A stretch of 64,000 nucleotides of DNA from Geojedonia litorea. GTDB taxonomy: Bacteria > Bacteroidota > Bacteroidia > Flavobacteriales > Flavobacteriaceae. Positions within the stretch are counted from its first letter, which is position 1. Each line of letters opens with the position of its first letter. A program made the position numbers and the translations under genes. Shown piece after piece: positions 43,909 through 52,752 of this stretch. The DNA lies in NCBI RefSeq assembly GCF_042654525.1, contig NZ_JBHSGP010000007.1, positions 1 through 64,000 on the forward strand, given 5' to 3'. The notes beneath the pieces were generated by a model that had not been told where the DNA came from, did no database searches, and saw only the letters and a program-made list of their open reading frames with translations.

Positions 43909-44796
43909 TTATTCCATCTTTTCCTTAAAAAACGCAATTGTTCTGCTCCAAGCCAAATCGGCAGCTTCTTTATCGAATCGAGGCGTTGTATTGTTATGAA
44001 ATCCGTGATTAACTTCCGGATAAAAATGAGCTGTATGTTCAATATTATGTTCCTTAAGTGCTTTTTCATAGTCTTCCCAACCTGCATTTACACGAGTGTC
44101 AAGACCTGCAAATTGTAACATTATCGGTGCTTTTATATGCGCGGTTTCCTCGGCAGAAGGTTGCCCGCCATAAAACGGTACAGCAGCAGACAACGTAGGA
44201 ATCCTTACGGCCATCATATTGGCAATCCAGCCCCCAAAACAAAACCCAACAGCACCTATTTTACCTGTACAAAGCTCATGTGCGTGTAAATGATGATAGG
44301 CAGCAATAAAGTCTTCTAACATTTCGTTTCGATCGCGTTCACGTTGCATTGTTCTACCTTCGTCATCATTTCCAGGATAGCCTCCAAGTGGCGAAAGCGC
44401 ATCAGGTGCAAGTGTGATAAAACCTTCGAGTGCAGCTCTACGAGCGGTATCTTCAATATAAGGATTCAGCCCACGATTTTCATGGATGACCACAATTCCG
44501 GGTAATTTACCATTGGCATCTTTAGGGTAGGATAATAAGCCTTTAATCGTTCCACCACCTTGTGGGGATTCATAATTAATATATTCCGAAACTAATCGTT
44601 CATCATCTGGTTGAACCAATATAGAATCCACATAATTTGGAGATACAAAACTTAATAAGGAACCAACGGTAATACCGCCAACGGCATAAAGAGAGAGTTT
44701 TTCCACAAACTGACGGCGGTTGATTTTATTGTGTGCATAATCATCGTAAAGGTCAAATACTTCTTGACTGATATCTTCTTTCTTTAGTGATTTCAT
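43909..44796 (-). CDS. Dienelactone hydrolase family protein with Tat-like signal
   Basis: A 295-residue alpha/beta hydrolase. The catalytic set is Cys186 (GFCFGGW), Asp233 (FAGLDTRVNAG) and His264 (YPEVNHGFHNN); the conserved Glu106 is in VVIHENRGLN. The N-terminus contains a twin-arginine-like stretch, NRRQFVEKLSLYAVGGITVG, starting at about residue 26. This suggests export of a folded protein or a membrane anchor; the predicted site is periplasmic. The substrate is unknown. Its ATG overlaps the stop of the upstream 94-aa gene by 4 bp, so translation is coupled. Confidence 0.88.
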   Translation of the reverse strand: MKSLKKEDISQEVFDLYDDYAHNKINRRQFVEKLSLYAVGGITVGSLLSFVSPNYVDSILVQPDDERLVSEYINYESPQGGGTIKGLLSYPKDANGKLPGIVVIHENRGLNPYIEDTARRAALEGFITLAPDALSPLGGYPGNDDEGRTMQRERDRNEMLEDFIAAYHHLHAHELCTGKIGAVGFCFGGWIANMMAVRIPTLSAAVPFYGGQPSAEETAHIKAPIMLQFAGLDTRVNAGWEDYEKALKEHNIEHTAHFYPEVNHGFHNNTTPRFDKEAADLAWSRTIAFFKEKME

Positions 44797-45077
44797 GATA
44801 AATGGTTTTTATTTATTAGTATCCAAAAAAGTGAAAAAAGTAAGAGTGTTGTAATAAAATAAATCGTTACATTTTTTATTTTATTAAGTTTAATATTCTT
44901 ACGAATTTTCCTTTTTACTTGTTCAATTTCGTCTTTTGTAAAATTTTGTTTTCCGTTTTTTGGATTGGAAATTTTACCTCTTAATTCTGCTTCAAAAAGT
45001 TCGCGAAGTTTTTTGGAAGGTTTTCGAGGTTTACGAGTGTAAACATCTTTATTCATTCCAAAACCCATATATCCCAT
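44793..45077 (-). CDS. Small single-pass membrane protein (94 aa), unknown
   Basis: A 94-residue protein with a basic N-terminal and central part (TRKPRKPSKKLRELF, then QVKRKIRKNIKLNKIKNV), a single C-terminal transmembrane helix (TIYFITTLLLFSLFWILI) and a short tail. The topology is probably N-in. No family was recognised. It overlaps the dienelactone hydrolase gene by 4 bp, which argues for a shared role. Alternative starts at internal Met are possible (MGFGMNK), so the exact N-terminus is unsure. Confidence 0.7.
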   Translation of the reverse strand: MGYMGFGMNKDVYTRKPRKPSKKLRELFEAELRGKISNPKNGKQNFTKDEIEQVKRKIRKNIKLNKIKNVTIYFITTLLLFSLFWILINKNHLS

Positions 45078-45109
45078 ATCAATTGATTCCTATAAATTTA
45101 CAACAAAAA

Positions 45110-45703
45110 TTAAAACACTTTATCCAAAAATAGTTTAATGCTTTCTTGATTAGTGCGTATGAGTTCTTGGCGAGCATTTTCAATATCCCTTGGCTTTTTA
45201 TCTTGCGAGAGTTTGAATTTTCCTTCCCAATCTTCAATGGTAATTTCAAACATCTCAATATACTTTAGGTTACTGTCCAGTCTAGGGTTATTGTGTTCTA
45301 AGACATACTTATGGTCAGGAGCTTCTAAAAATTCGGTCATTTTAATAAGCGATTCTTTCAAGGCTTCCTTACTTTCAATAGCTTTTACCCTACATTTTAA
45401 ATGCACCCGAATGTAGTTCCAAGTTGGTAATTGCGTTGTTGAGTAAATACTAGGCGAAATATAACATTGCGGACCGTAAAACAACACCGTAAGTGGGTTG
45501 TCATTTTTTAATAACTGCGCCTGTGGATTATAAATGTCTATATGACCAATGAGCTTTCCGTCTTCACGATAAATTAAAGGAAGATGGGTTATCAATGGTT
45601 CATTATCCTTGACAGAGATAATTGTTGCCAATGGGTAAGTTTTAATCACATCTATCATGTGATTGATATCGTTATCTTGATGATGTTTTGGAGGGTAATT
45701 CAA
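45110..45703 (-). CDS. PaiB-like FMN-binding split-barrel protein
   Basis: A 197-residue protein of the PaiB family (FMN-binding, annotated as negative transcriptional regulators). It begins YPPKHHQDNDINHMIDVIKT, then LATIISVKDNEPLITHLP, and contains LTVLFYGPQCYISPSIY and LPTWNYIRVHLKCR, the standard PaiB stretches. Whether it binds DNA or is a flavin enzyme is unresolved for the family. It is separated by 32 bp from the downstream small gene and by 21 bp from the DUF1569 gene upstream, all on the minus strand. Confidence 0.85.
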   Translation of the reverse strand: MNYPPKHHQDNDINHMIDVIKTYPLATIISVKDNEPLITHLPLIYREDGKLIGHIDIYNPQAQLLKNDNPLTVLFYGPQCYISPSIYSTTQLPTWNYIRVHLKCRVKAIESKEALKESLIKMTEFLEAPDHKYVLEHNNPRLDSNLKYIEMFEITIEDWEGKFKLSQDKKPRDIENARQELIRTNQESIKLFLDKVF

Positions 45704-45724
45704 AAGAATTTTAAAGCTAAAATG

Positions 45725-46174
45725 TTAAACACCAAATTGTTTTAAATGATGGTCTAAATGTTTGTACTGCATTTTGCCCCATTGTTCGGTTGTAAACTGT
45801 CCACAAACCGGGTGTGGAGGCCATGAATTTTGATCTTTTTTTGAATGTAACTCATGGATAAGTTCAACCAATTTTGTTTTTTCATTTGTAAACATTTTAT
45901 CATCTACAATTTTATACTCTTTGGTTGTTGGTAAACTACGTTTCCAAGGTTTATCGTCATAAAGGGATTCCTTAAAAAGCAAAAATAATAGCCTCATAAT
46001 CCTATTAGGCTTTTTAAGTGTAAGCTTTCCTAAAGGGACTTTTAAAGGTTCACAGCAATGCGCCAACATTTGAGCCACATCCATTTTTCCCCATTGGGGT
46101 TGAGTATGTTCATTCAACGCATTAATTCTGTTTAAGATTTCGTTATAATCGTCAGATATAAACAAAGATTTCAT
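45725..46174 (-). CDS. DUF1569 (DinB-like) protein
   Basis: A 149-residue cytoplasmic four-helix-bundle protein. His residues in the DinB-type metal positions are visible: AQMLAHCCEPL (helix 2) and QWGKMQYKHLDHHLKQF near the end. The conserved WPPHPVCGQFT precedes the last helix. Some DinB-like proteins act as thiol transferases; nothing in the sequence sets the function here. It is the first gene of a minus-strand run (DUF1569, PaiB-like, 94-aa protein, hydrolase) and is divergent from radC. Confidence 0.85.
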   Translation of the reverse strand: MKSLFISDDYNEILNRINALNEHTQPQWGKMDVAQMLAHCCEPLKVPLGKLTLKKPNRIMRLLFLLFKESLYDDKPWKRSLPTTKEYKIVDDKMFTNEKTKLVELIHELHSKKDQNSWPPHPVCGQFTTEQWGKMQYKHLDHHLKQFGV

Positions 46175-46225
46175 AACTCATCATTTAAAATTGTTTGTGA
46201 AATTTACAATATTTATATTTAGCAT

Positions 46226-46924
46226 ATGCAAGAAAAATTAACCTCTTTTTCTATTAAAAATTGGTCAGAAGACGACCGACCACGAGAGAAGCTCCTACAA
46301 AAGGGTACCACGGCTTTAAGTGATGCTGAATTAATTGCTATTTTAATAGGTTCGGGTAATAAAGATGAAAGTGCAGTGGCCTTAAGTCAGCGTATTTTGG
46401 CAAGTGCCGATTTCAATTTAAATCAACTCGGAAAGTTTTCAGTTCAGCAGTTAATGCAATTTAAAGGCATTGGTGAAGCTAAAGCCATTACTATTGCAGC
46501 TGCTATGGAGTTGGGAAGACGTAGGCGAGGTGAGGAGGCATTAGAAAAGAAGAAAATTACTTCCAGTGTTTCAGTTTTTGAATTAATGCAACCTATTATA
46601 GGAGAACTGCCTCACGAAGAATTCTGGATTATTTATGTTAATAATTCCAATAAGGTCATTCAAAAGCAACAGTTAAGTAAAGGTGGAATTACGGGTACAT
46701 TGGTCGATGTTAGGTTGGTATTAAAAACAGCTTTAGAAGTTGGTGCTACTGGGTTAATTCTTGCCCATAATCATCCGTCTGGAACTTTAAAGCCCAGTGA
46801 AGCCGATAAACAATTGACACAGAAATTAAAAACTGCAGCTCAAAATTTAGATATTAAAGTGTTGGATCATTTAATAGTAACCGAAAAGGCCTACTTTAGC
46901 TTTGCCGATGAAAACTTGCTTTAA
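46226..46924 (+). CDS. radC: RadC/YeeS-type JAB domain protein
   Basis: A 232-residue protein with an N-terminal helix-hairpin-helix region (QLMQFKGIGEAKAITIAAAMELG) and a C-terminal JAMM/MPN+ zinc domain: Glu upstream in LPHEEFWIIYVNN and the HNHPSG motif in LILAHNHPSGTLKPSEAD. Named for DNA repair, but that role is unproven. A TATATTTA box (46214-46221) sits 4 bp before the start codon. The polysaccharide deacetylase gene starts on the base after its stop codon. Confidence 0.93.
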   Translation: MQEKLTSFSIKNWSEDDRPREKLLQKGTTALSDAELIAILIGSGNKDESAVALSQRILASADFNLNQLGKFSVQQLMQFKGIGEAKAITIAAAMELGRRRRGEEALEKKKITSSVSVFELMQPIIGELPHEEFWIIYVNNSNKVIQKQQLSKGGITGTLVDVRLVLKTALEVGATGLILAHNHPSGTLKPSEADKQLTQKLKTAAQNLDIKVLDHLIVTEKAYFSFADENLL

Positions 46925-48226
46925 ATGCTTCTTGTTTACACCCATAATATAACTCCAAGAATTAAATACACCTTTAAACAGCTGTGTTTACGTATTCTAG
47001 ATATTCCTGTAGATTTTACATCTAGTATAGAAGCATTCATCGCTCATGATAGCCTGAAGATGTCGTATACTAGGCAGCCTTTGGGAAATGAGATTTTTAT
47101 AAAATGCCATGAATTGTTATTTGAACAGGGGTTGAGTGATGTTGAAATTCATGTGCATGAGTGGGAGGGTACTAAATACTTTTTTCCAACCAACGAAAAA
47201 AGCAGCCTACCTTATGATATTTTCGCGGCTTCCTTTTATTTGTTGAGCCGTTTTGAAGAATATTTGCCTCATGTTAAAGATGAGTTTGGTCGCTTTACCG
47301 CCACAGAGAGTTTAGCTTATAAAAACGGATTTTTGCAACAACCTGTAATAGATATTTGGGCCTATAAATTTAAATCAGTTTTAGAACAGCAGTTTCCAGA
47401 CTTTCAATTTCCCAAAAAAAGATATGGTATTCAGCCCATCATAGATGTACCAATGGCCTATTATTTTAAACAGAAAGGCTTGTTGAGAACTTTGGGTGGT
47501 ACATTAAATGACCTGATTAGATTAAAGTTTAAGCGCTTTTATGAACGCTATTTAGTCTTGTTCGGATTTAAGCGAGACCCATATGATACTTTTAAGTGGA
47601 TTATAAATAGACAAAAGAAATCTGAATTTAAATTCATCTTCTTTTTTCTAATTGGTGATTATTCAACGTATGATAAGAACATAAATGTCAATAAAAAGAA
47701 ATTTGTATCCTTAATTAAATCGGTTGCAGATTATAGTAGAGTGGGATTAAAAGTTTCGTTTTTTGCCCTAGAAAATATTGATATTTTGAAAAAAGAGAAG
47801 AAAAAAATGGAGGCTATCATCAATTATGAACTTGAAGCGTCTCGTAATTCGTTTTCAAAAGTCAATCTTCCAGAATGTTATAGAAATTTAATTGAGCTAG
47901 AAATTAAAGAAGACTACACCATGGGCTATCTCAATCACATTGGATTTAGAGCCGGCACTTGTACGCCTTTTTTATTTTATGATCTAGACTATGAGATACA
48001 AACACCTTTATTGATTCAGTCGTTTCATTGTATAGACTTTGCGCTCCTAAAAAAGCATTCGTTTTTGGATAAAAAGGAAGAATTACAACGCCTAATAGAC
48101 CAAGTAAAGAACGTTAATGGTACATTTACACCACTTTTCCATAATTATACTTTTAGCGATTATGAGCGTTGGAAGGGATTTAGAGAGTTATTTTCAATAG
48201 TATTAGATTCTGCCTATGATAACTAA
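46925..48226 (+). CDS. Polysaccharide deacetylase family protein (DUF7033-type)
   Basis: A 433-residue protein. The N-terminal half (MLLVYTHNITPRIKYTFKQL, then LPYDIFAASFYLLSRFEEYL) is the domain usually found in flavobacterial deacetylase-like proteins. The C-terminal half has a carbohydrate esterase 4-like TIM barrel, with GYLNHIGFRAGTCTPFLFYD and FTPLFHNYTFSDYERW. The canonical NodB metal triad is only partly recognisable, so activity is uncertain. No signal peptide was seen. It starts directly after radC and overlaps the yjjG-like gene by 11 bp. Confidence 0.78.
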   Translation: MLLVYTHNITPRIKYTFKQLCLRILDIPVDFTSSIEAFIAHDSLKMSYTRQPLGNEIFIKCHELLFEQGLSDVEIHVHEWEGTKYFFPTNEKSSLPYDIFAASFYLLSRFEEYLPHVKDEFGRFTATESLAYKNGFLQQPVIDIWAYKFKSVLEQQFPDFQFPKKRYGIQPIIDVPMAYYFKQKGLLRTLGGTLNDLIRLKFKRFYERYLVLFGFKRDPYDTFKWIINRQKKSEFKFIFFFLIGDYSTYDKNINVNKKKFVSLIKSVADYSRVGLKVSFFALENIDILKKEKKKMEAIINYELEASRNSFSKVNLPECYRNLIELEIKEDYTMGYLNHIGFRAGTCTPFLFYDLDYEIQTPLLIQSFHCIDFALLKKHSFLDKKEELQRLIDQVKNVNGTFTPLFHNYTFSDYERWKGFRELFSIVLDSAYDN

Positions 48227-48905
48227 TGGTATAAAACATGTATTTTTTGATCTCGATCACACCTTATGGGATTTTGATAAAAATTCGGCATTGACTTTTC
48301 AAAAAATATTCGAATTACATAATATTAGCGTTGCAATACAAGATTTTTTAGCGGTTTATGAACCCATAAATTTGAATTATTGGAAACTTTACCGAGAAGA
48401 AAAAATTGATAAGTCCAATCTTCGTTATAGACGACTTAAAGACACCTTTGATCATTTAAATTTCAATGTTGAAGATTCTATAATTAATAAGCTTTCTATT
48501 GATTACATTGAGCATTTATCGTCATATAACCACCTATTTGATGGCACCGTAGAATTATTAGAATATTTACTGCCAAAATATCAATTGCATATTATCACCA
48601 ATGGGTTTGAGGAGGTTCAATTAAAAAAAATGACAAAATCTAATATTGCTCAATATTTCAAAACGATTACTAATTCTGAAACTGCTGGAGTCAAAAAACC
48701 AAACCCAATTATTTTTAATCACGCTTTAACCGCCGCCAATGCCTTTCCAAATGAGAGTATTATGATTGGAGATAATTTTGAAGCTGATATATTGGGTGCG
48801 CTGGAGGTTGGTTATGATGCCATTTTTTTTAATATTAGAAACGAAGTCATCGAACCAAAAATTAAACAGGTAAAATATTTATTGGATATAAAAATGTACC
48901 TTTAA
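48216..48905 (+). CDS. yjjG: YjjG-family HAD nucleotidase
   Basis: A 229-residue HAD hydrolase. Motif I is FFDLDHTLWDFD (nucleophile Asp and DxD), motif II HIITNGFEEVQ, motif III lysine in ETAGVKKPNPIIF, and motif IV MIGDNFEADILGA. The LDHTLWDF and TNGFEEVQL features point to YjjG noncanonical pyrimidine nucleotidases, which remove toxic nucleotide analogues (family knowledge). The start lies 11 bp inside the deacetylase gene, so they are translationally coupled. Confidence 0.9.
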   Translation: MITNGIKHVFFDLDHTLWDFDKNSALTFQKIFELHNISVAIQDFLAVYEPINLNYWKLYREEKIDKSNLRYRRLKDTFDHLNFNVEDSIINKLSIDYIEHLSSYNHLFDGTVELLEYLLPKYQLHIITNGFEEVQLKKMTKSNIAQYFKTITNSETAGVKKPNPIIFNHALTAANAFPNESIMIGDNFEADILGALEVGYDAIFFNIRNEVIEPKIKQVKYLLDIKMYL

Positions 48906-48949
48906 AATCCTTAATGTATATTTATATTTTGAAATTAAATTCTTTAGAA

Positions 48950-49837
48950 ATGAAAAAATTCCTTCTTTTAGTTTTTGCAATTTTATTGCTTCAGTTTAAA
49001 CTATCAGCCCAAGAAAACATCAATAATTTTAAATATGTAATTGTTCCTACGTCATACAATTTTCTTGAAGGTCAGGATCGATATCAACTCAATTCATTGA
49101 CTAAATTCTTATTCAATAAATATGGCTTTACTGCTTTTTTACAGAATGAAGACTTTCCACAAGACCTTAAAAATAATAGATGTATGGCGATGTTTGTTAA
49201 TGTTGATAAGGAAAAAGCGTTTTTAAGAACTAAATTAAGAATTGATCTTCTAGATTGTAATGGTAATCTAATAACCTCTTCCAGAGTTGGAGCAACTAAT
49301 GAAAAAGAATTCGATAAGGCTTATAACTTGGCTTTGAGAGATGCTTTTGAAACCTTTCAACATGCAAACTATAGCTATGAACCTGGTAATACTGCTGTTG
49401 CGTCAACAACAAATCAGCCAGTGGTAAACGAGAATCTTGCTGAAAAGGAAAAGGAAATTGAGCGATTACAGGATGAATTAAAGTCTTTAAAAGAAGAGAA
49501 AAAAGAACCTGTTAAAGAGGTTGAGGTTCCTGTAGCGGTTATAAAGGAAGAACCTAAAATTGAAACAAAAACTGAAGTGGTAAAACCTAAAGTAAACGAA
49601 GTAAAAATAGAAGTTAAGGAAGCTTCAAACTTACTCTATGCACAGCCTATTGCTAATGGTTTTCAGGTTGTAGATTTAACACCTAAAATCGTTATGATTA
49701 TACTAGAAACGGCAAAAAAAGATACGTTTGTTGTAAAAGACGATAATGCTATTGTTTATAAAGAAAATGGACTTTGGTACCTTTCCAGAAATGATGGTAG
49801 CAAGGTATCCATAGAGCCTTTAAATATTAAATTTTAG
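48950..49837 (+). CDS. Exported protein of unknown function with coiled-coil linker
   Basis: The start is placed at ATG 48950, which gives a proper signal peptide (KFLLLVFAILLLQFKLSAQ); the ORF extends to 48914 but the extra residues have no role. 295 residues: an alpha/beta N-terminal domain (NNFKYVIVPTSYNFLEGQDR; KYGFTAFLQNEDFP), a Glu/Lys coiled-coil segment (EKEKEIERLQDELKSLKEEK), a Pro/Val/Lys-rich linker, and a small C-terminal domain (NGLWYLSRNDGSKVSIEPL). No family name was recognised. It ends 4 bp into the convergent rarA gene. Envelope location is inferred. Confidence 0.78.
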   Translation: MKKFLLLVFAILLLQFKLSAQENINNFKYVIVPTSYNFLEGQDRYQLNSLTKFLFNKYGFTAFLQNEDFPQDLKNNRCMAMFVNVDKEKAFLRTKLRIDLLDCNGNLITSSRVGATNEKEFDKAYNLALRDAFETFQHANYSYEPGNTAVASTTNQPVVNENLAEKEKEIERLQDELKSLKEEKKEPVKEVEVPVAVIKEEPKIETKTEVVKPKVNEVKIEVKEASNLLYAQPIANGFQVVDLTPKIVMIILETAKKDTFVVKDDNAIVYKENGLWYLSRNDGSKVSIEPLNIKF

Positions 49838-51114
49838 TAGTTATATTTATCCTTCCAACGCTGTTTTAAAAACTCGCGATGGGTATTTTCCCTTGCGTTA
49901 TTTCCTGGCTCGTAAAGTTTTGTATTTGTTATAGAGTCAGGAAGAAATTCGTGCATTGCGAAATTTTGTTCATAATTGTGCGCGTAATGGTAGTTGTCAC
50001 CATAACCTAATTCCTTCATTAATTTGGTAGGTGCATTTCTAATAGATAACGGTACTGATAGATCGCCAGTTTCCTTTACCAATTGTTGCGCTTTACCAAT
50101 TGCTTCATAAGCTGAATTACTTTTAGGTGAACTCGCCAAATATATAGTACATTGACTTAAAATAATTCGAGATTCAGGATGCCCAATTATAGATACGGCC
50201 TGAAAGGTGTTGTTGGCCATTATCAAGGCCGTGGGATTAGCATTGCCAATATCTTCACTGGCAAGAATCAAAAGGCGTCTAGCAATAAACTTAACATCCT
50301 CACCACCTTCAATCATACGTGCCAACCAATATACTGCAGCGTTTGGATCGCTTCCTCGTATGGATTTTATAAAGGCCGAAATGATATCGTAATGTTGCTC
50401 ACCTGTTTTGTCATAACGCACAGTATTATTTTGCACTTTTGTAGCAACGATGTCATTGGTTATGGTAATGGAATCGTCTGGATTAAAAGAAGTAACAATA
50501 AGTTCAAAAATATTCAATAATTTTCTGGCGTCACCACCAGAAAGCCTAATCAGGGTTTCGGTTTCTTCTAAATTAATATCGAATTTAGACAGATATTCAT
50601 CTTCTTCAATTGCGCGTTTTAATAAAGCTTCTAAATCTATTTTGTTGAATGAATTTAAAACATAAACCTGACAGCGAGATAATAAAGCAGGTATCACCTC
50701 AAAACTAGGGTTTTCGGTAGTTGCACCAATTAGGGTAACCCAACCTTTTTCAACTGCCTGCAATAAAGAATCTTGCTGCGACTTGCTAAATCTATGAATT
50801 TCGTCAATAAATAATATTGGATTTTTTGTAGTAAAAAGTCCACCACTTTGCTTGGCTTTATCAATCACCTCTCTAATATCCTTGACTCCAGAATTTATAG
50901 CGCTTAAGGTGTAAAATGGACGGTTAGATTCATTGGCAATAATATTGGCCAATGTTGTTTTTCCAGTGCCAGGTGGCCCCCAAAAAATCATAGAGGGGAT
51001 AACACCTTGTTTTAATTGCAGCGTTAAAACACCTTGCTCTCCTACTAAATGAGTTTGGCTTAAATAATCTTTTAATTGTTTTGGTCTTAATCGCTCTGCT
51101 AACGGTGTGTTCAT
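49834..51114 (-). CDS. rarA: Replication-associated recombination protein RarA (MgsA)
   Basis: A 426-residue clamp-loader-like AAA+ ATPase that acts at stalled replication forks. Walker A is WGPPGTGKTTLAN, Walker B LFIDEIHRFSKSQQD, sensor 1 LIGATTENPSFEV and arginine finger ALLSRCQVY. The C-terminal MgsA domain is seen as DPNAAVYWLARMIEGGED and RRLLILASEDIGNANP. The length matches the family. It is divergent from the rhomboid gene, with a 90-bp spacer. Confidence 0.96.
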   Translation of the reverse strand: MNTPLAERLRPKQLKDYLSQTHLVGEQGVLTLQLKQGVIPSMIFWGPPGTGKTTLANIIANESNRPFYTLSAINSGVKDIREVIDKAKQSGGLFTTKNPILFIDEIHRFSKSQQDSLLQAVEKGWVTLIGATTENPSFEVIPALLSRCQVYVLNSFNKIDLEALLKRAIEEDEYLSKFDINLEETETLIRLSGGDARKLLNIFELIVTSFNPDDSITITNDIVATKVQNNTVRYDKTGEQHYDIISAFIKSIRGSDPNAAVYWLARMIEGGEDVKFIARRLLILASEDIGNANPTALIMANNTFQAVSIIGHPESRIILSQCTIYLASSPKSNSAYEAIGKAQQLVKETGDLSVPLSIRNAPTKLMKELGYGDNYHYAHNYEQNFAMHEFLPDSITNTKLYEPGNNARENTHREFLKQRWKDKYNY

Positions 51115-51204
51115 AAAGTAAAATTACAAAATACTAGGTGACAATATTTCATTTAATCCATTTTTGGTTAACTAATTGTATTTAAAATTCTAAATTTAGC
51201 TTTA

Positions 51205-51936
51205 ATGAAAGAACAGCAGTTTAAATATTCAACCGGTGTTATAGCCTACCCTGTGTTTTTCGTGCTTCTGCTTTGGGTAGTATTTTGGATGCAGGTTCGG
51301 TTTTTTCCGGTTATAAAAACCTTGGGTATAGTGCCTCAAAGTATTGAAGGATTAAGAGGTGTGATTTTAAGCCCATTTATTCATTCTGATATTGAACATT
51401 TATATCATAATACCATTCCTTTATTCATTCTTTCGTTAGCACTCTTTTATTTTTATAGAACGATTTCGTGGAAGATTTTGATTTATGGCATTCTGCTATC
51501 AGGACTTATTACTTGGTTTATTGGCAGACCTGCTAACCACATTGGCGCCAGTGGTCTGATTTATGTGCAGGTGAGTTTTATATTTTTCAAAGGTATATTT
51601 GCAAAACACTTTAGATTAGTGGCCTTATCATTGTTAATCATATTTTTATATGGGAGTATGATCTGGTACGTGTTCCCAGTTAAGGAAGGTATGTCATGGG
51701 AAGGTCATTTAGGCGGATTAATTACAGGATTTATATTCGCACTAATATTTAGAAAAACAGTCGCTAAACCAGAGCGCTATGTTTGGCAAGAACCAGACTA
51801 TAATGAAGAGAACGATCCGTTTCTAAAGCATTTTGACGAACATGGAAATTTTATTGAGCACAAAGATTTGGAATCTGAAGAAACACCAATAGAATCAACC
51901 AAAACTAAATATAACTACAAAGAAAATAAAGATTAA
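51205..51936 (+). CDS. Rhomboid intramembrane serine protease
   Basis: A 243-residue, six-helix membrane protease. The catalytic Ser116 is in GASGLIY (motif GASG 114-117) and the His168 partner in WEGHLGGLITG; the oxyanion His is in EHLYHNTIPLF. The C-terminal tail (about 60 residues) is cytoplasmic and acidic, ending in a lysine-rich stretch. It cleaves transmembrane substrates; none is known here. Its stop overlaps the convergent rlmB gene by 4 bp. A TAAATTTA box (51191-51198) sits 6 bp before the start codon. Confidence 0.93.
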   Translation: MKEQQFKYSTGVIAYPVFFVLLLWVVFWMQVRFFPVIKTLGIVPQSIEGLRGVILSPFIHSDIEHLYHNTIPLFILSLALFYFYRTISWKILIYGILLSGLITWFIGRPANHIGASGLIYVQVSFIFFKGIFAKHFRLVALSLLIIFLYGSMIWYVFPVKEGMSWEGHLGGLITGFIFALIFRKTVAKPERYVWQEPDYNEENDPFLKHFDEHGNFIEHKDLESEETPIESTKTKYNYKENKD

Positions 51937-52667
51937 CGACGTTGTCTAAGCGCTTCATACAAAAAGGCCCCACAGGCCACAGAAACGTTTAGTGATTCAA
52001 TTTCGCCTAGAATAGGTAATTTGGCTTTGGCATCTACTACACTTAATACAGAAGGATTTATGCCTCGACCTTCAGATCCCATAATAATACCGCAGGGTTC
52101 CTTAAATGAAACATCATATAGTAGATCACTCGTTTTTTCGGTAGCGGCAATAATTTTAATCCCAGAAGCCTGTAGGTAGAAAACAGCATCTTTAATATGA
52201 TCAACTTTACAAATTGGGATTTTAAAAATAGCACCGGCACTCGTTTTAACAGTGTCGCCATTTACTGGAGCTCCTCCTTTTTTTTGAATGATGATTCCAG
52301 AAACACCGGTGCATTCAGCGGTTCTTATAATTGCGCCAAAATTTCTAACATCACTTAATTGATCTAACAAAAGGAATAGGGGAGTTTTACCTGATTCCAT
52401 AACATCTAGGACTAAATTTTCAAGATCGTAAAATGTTATGGGCGCAATTTGGGCTATGGCACCTTGGTGATTTTTATTGGAAAGCTTGTTTAACTTTTCA
52501 ATAGGAACATAGGATGCATTTAATCGTTCTTGACGTATTAATTGCTCAAGTTCTGAAAACAAGTCACCTTTTAATCCTTTTTGAAGAAATAGTTTGTCAA
52601 TATTCTCTCCAGATTTTATGGCTTCAATAATGGCTCTAATGCCAAATATAGTGGTGTCGTTTTGCAT
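51933..52667 (-). CDS. rlmB: 23S rRNA (guanosine-2'-O-)-methyltransferase RlmB
   Basis: A SPOUT-class methyltransferase that modifies G2251 of 23S rRNA. The 244 residues comprise an N-terminal substrate-binding L30e-like domain (IFGIRAIIEAIKSG, then NASYVPIEKLNKLS) and the SpoU catalytic part with all three motifs: LLDQLSDVRNFGAIIRTAEC (motif 1), GIIMGSEGRGINPSVL (motif 2) and LNVSVACGAFLYEALRQ (motif 3, trefoil knot). It lies downstream of the SusD terminator, so transcription is separate. Confidence 0.94.
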   Translation of the reverse strand: MQNDTTIFGIRAIIEAIKSGENIDKLFLQKGLKGDLFSELEQLIRQERLNASYVPIEKLNKLSNKNHQGAIAQIAPITFYDLENLVLDVMESGKTPLFLLLDQLSDVRNFGAIIRTAECTGVSGIIIQKKGGAPVNGDTVKTSAGAIFKIPICKVDHIKDAVFYLQASGIKIIAATEKTSDLLYDVSFKEPCGIIMGSEGRGINPSVLSVVDAKAKLPILGEIESLNVSVACGAFLYEALRQRR

Positions 52668-52701
52668 GGGGTAAAGGTATGAAAATACGTCTACAAGGAA
52701 T

Positions 52702-52733
52702 AAAAAAAACCGCTACAATTAGTAGCGGTTTTT
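52702..52733 (-). terminator. Intrinsic terminator of the first susCD operon
   Basis: A 12-bp stem (52705-52716 with 52722-52733: A5 CCGCTAC and GTAGCGG T5) and an AATTA loop. On the minus strand it ends in T8 (52702-52709). It lies 20 bp past the SusD stop codon. Confidence 0.9.
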
Positions 52734-52752
52734 ATAATTATTCTTAACACTT

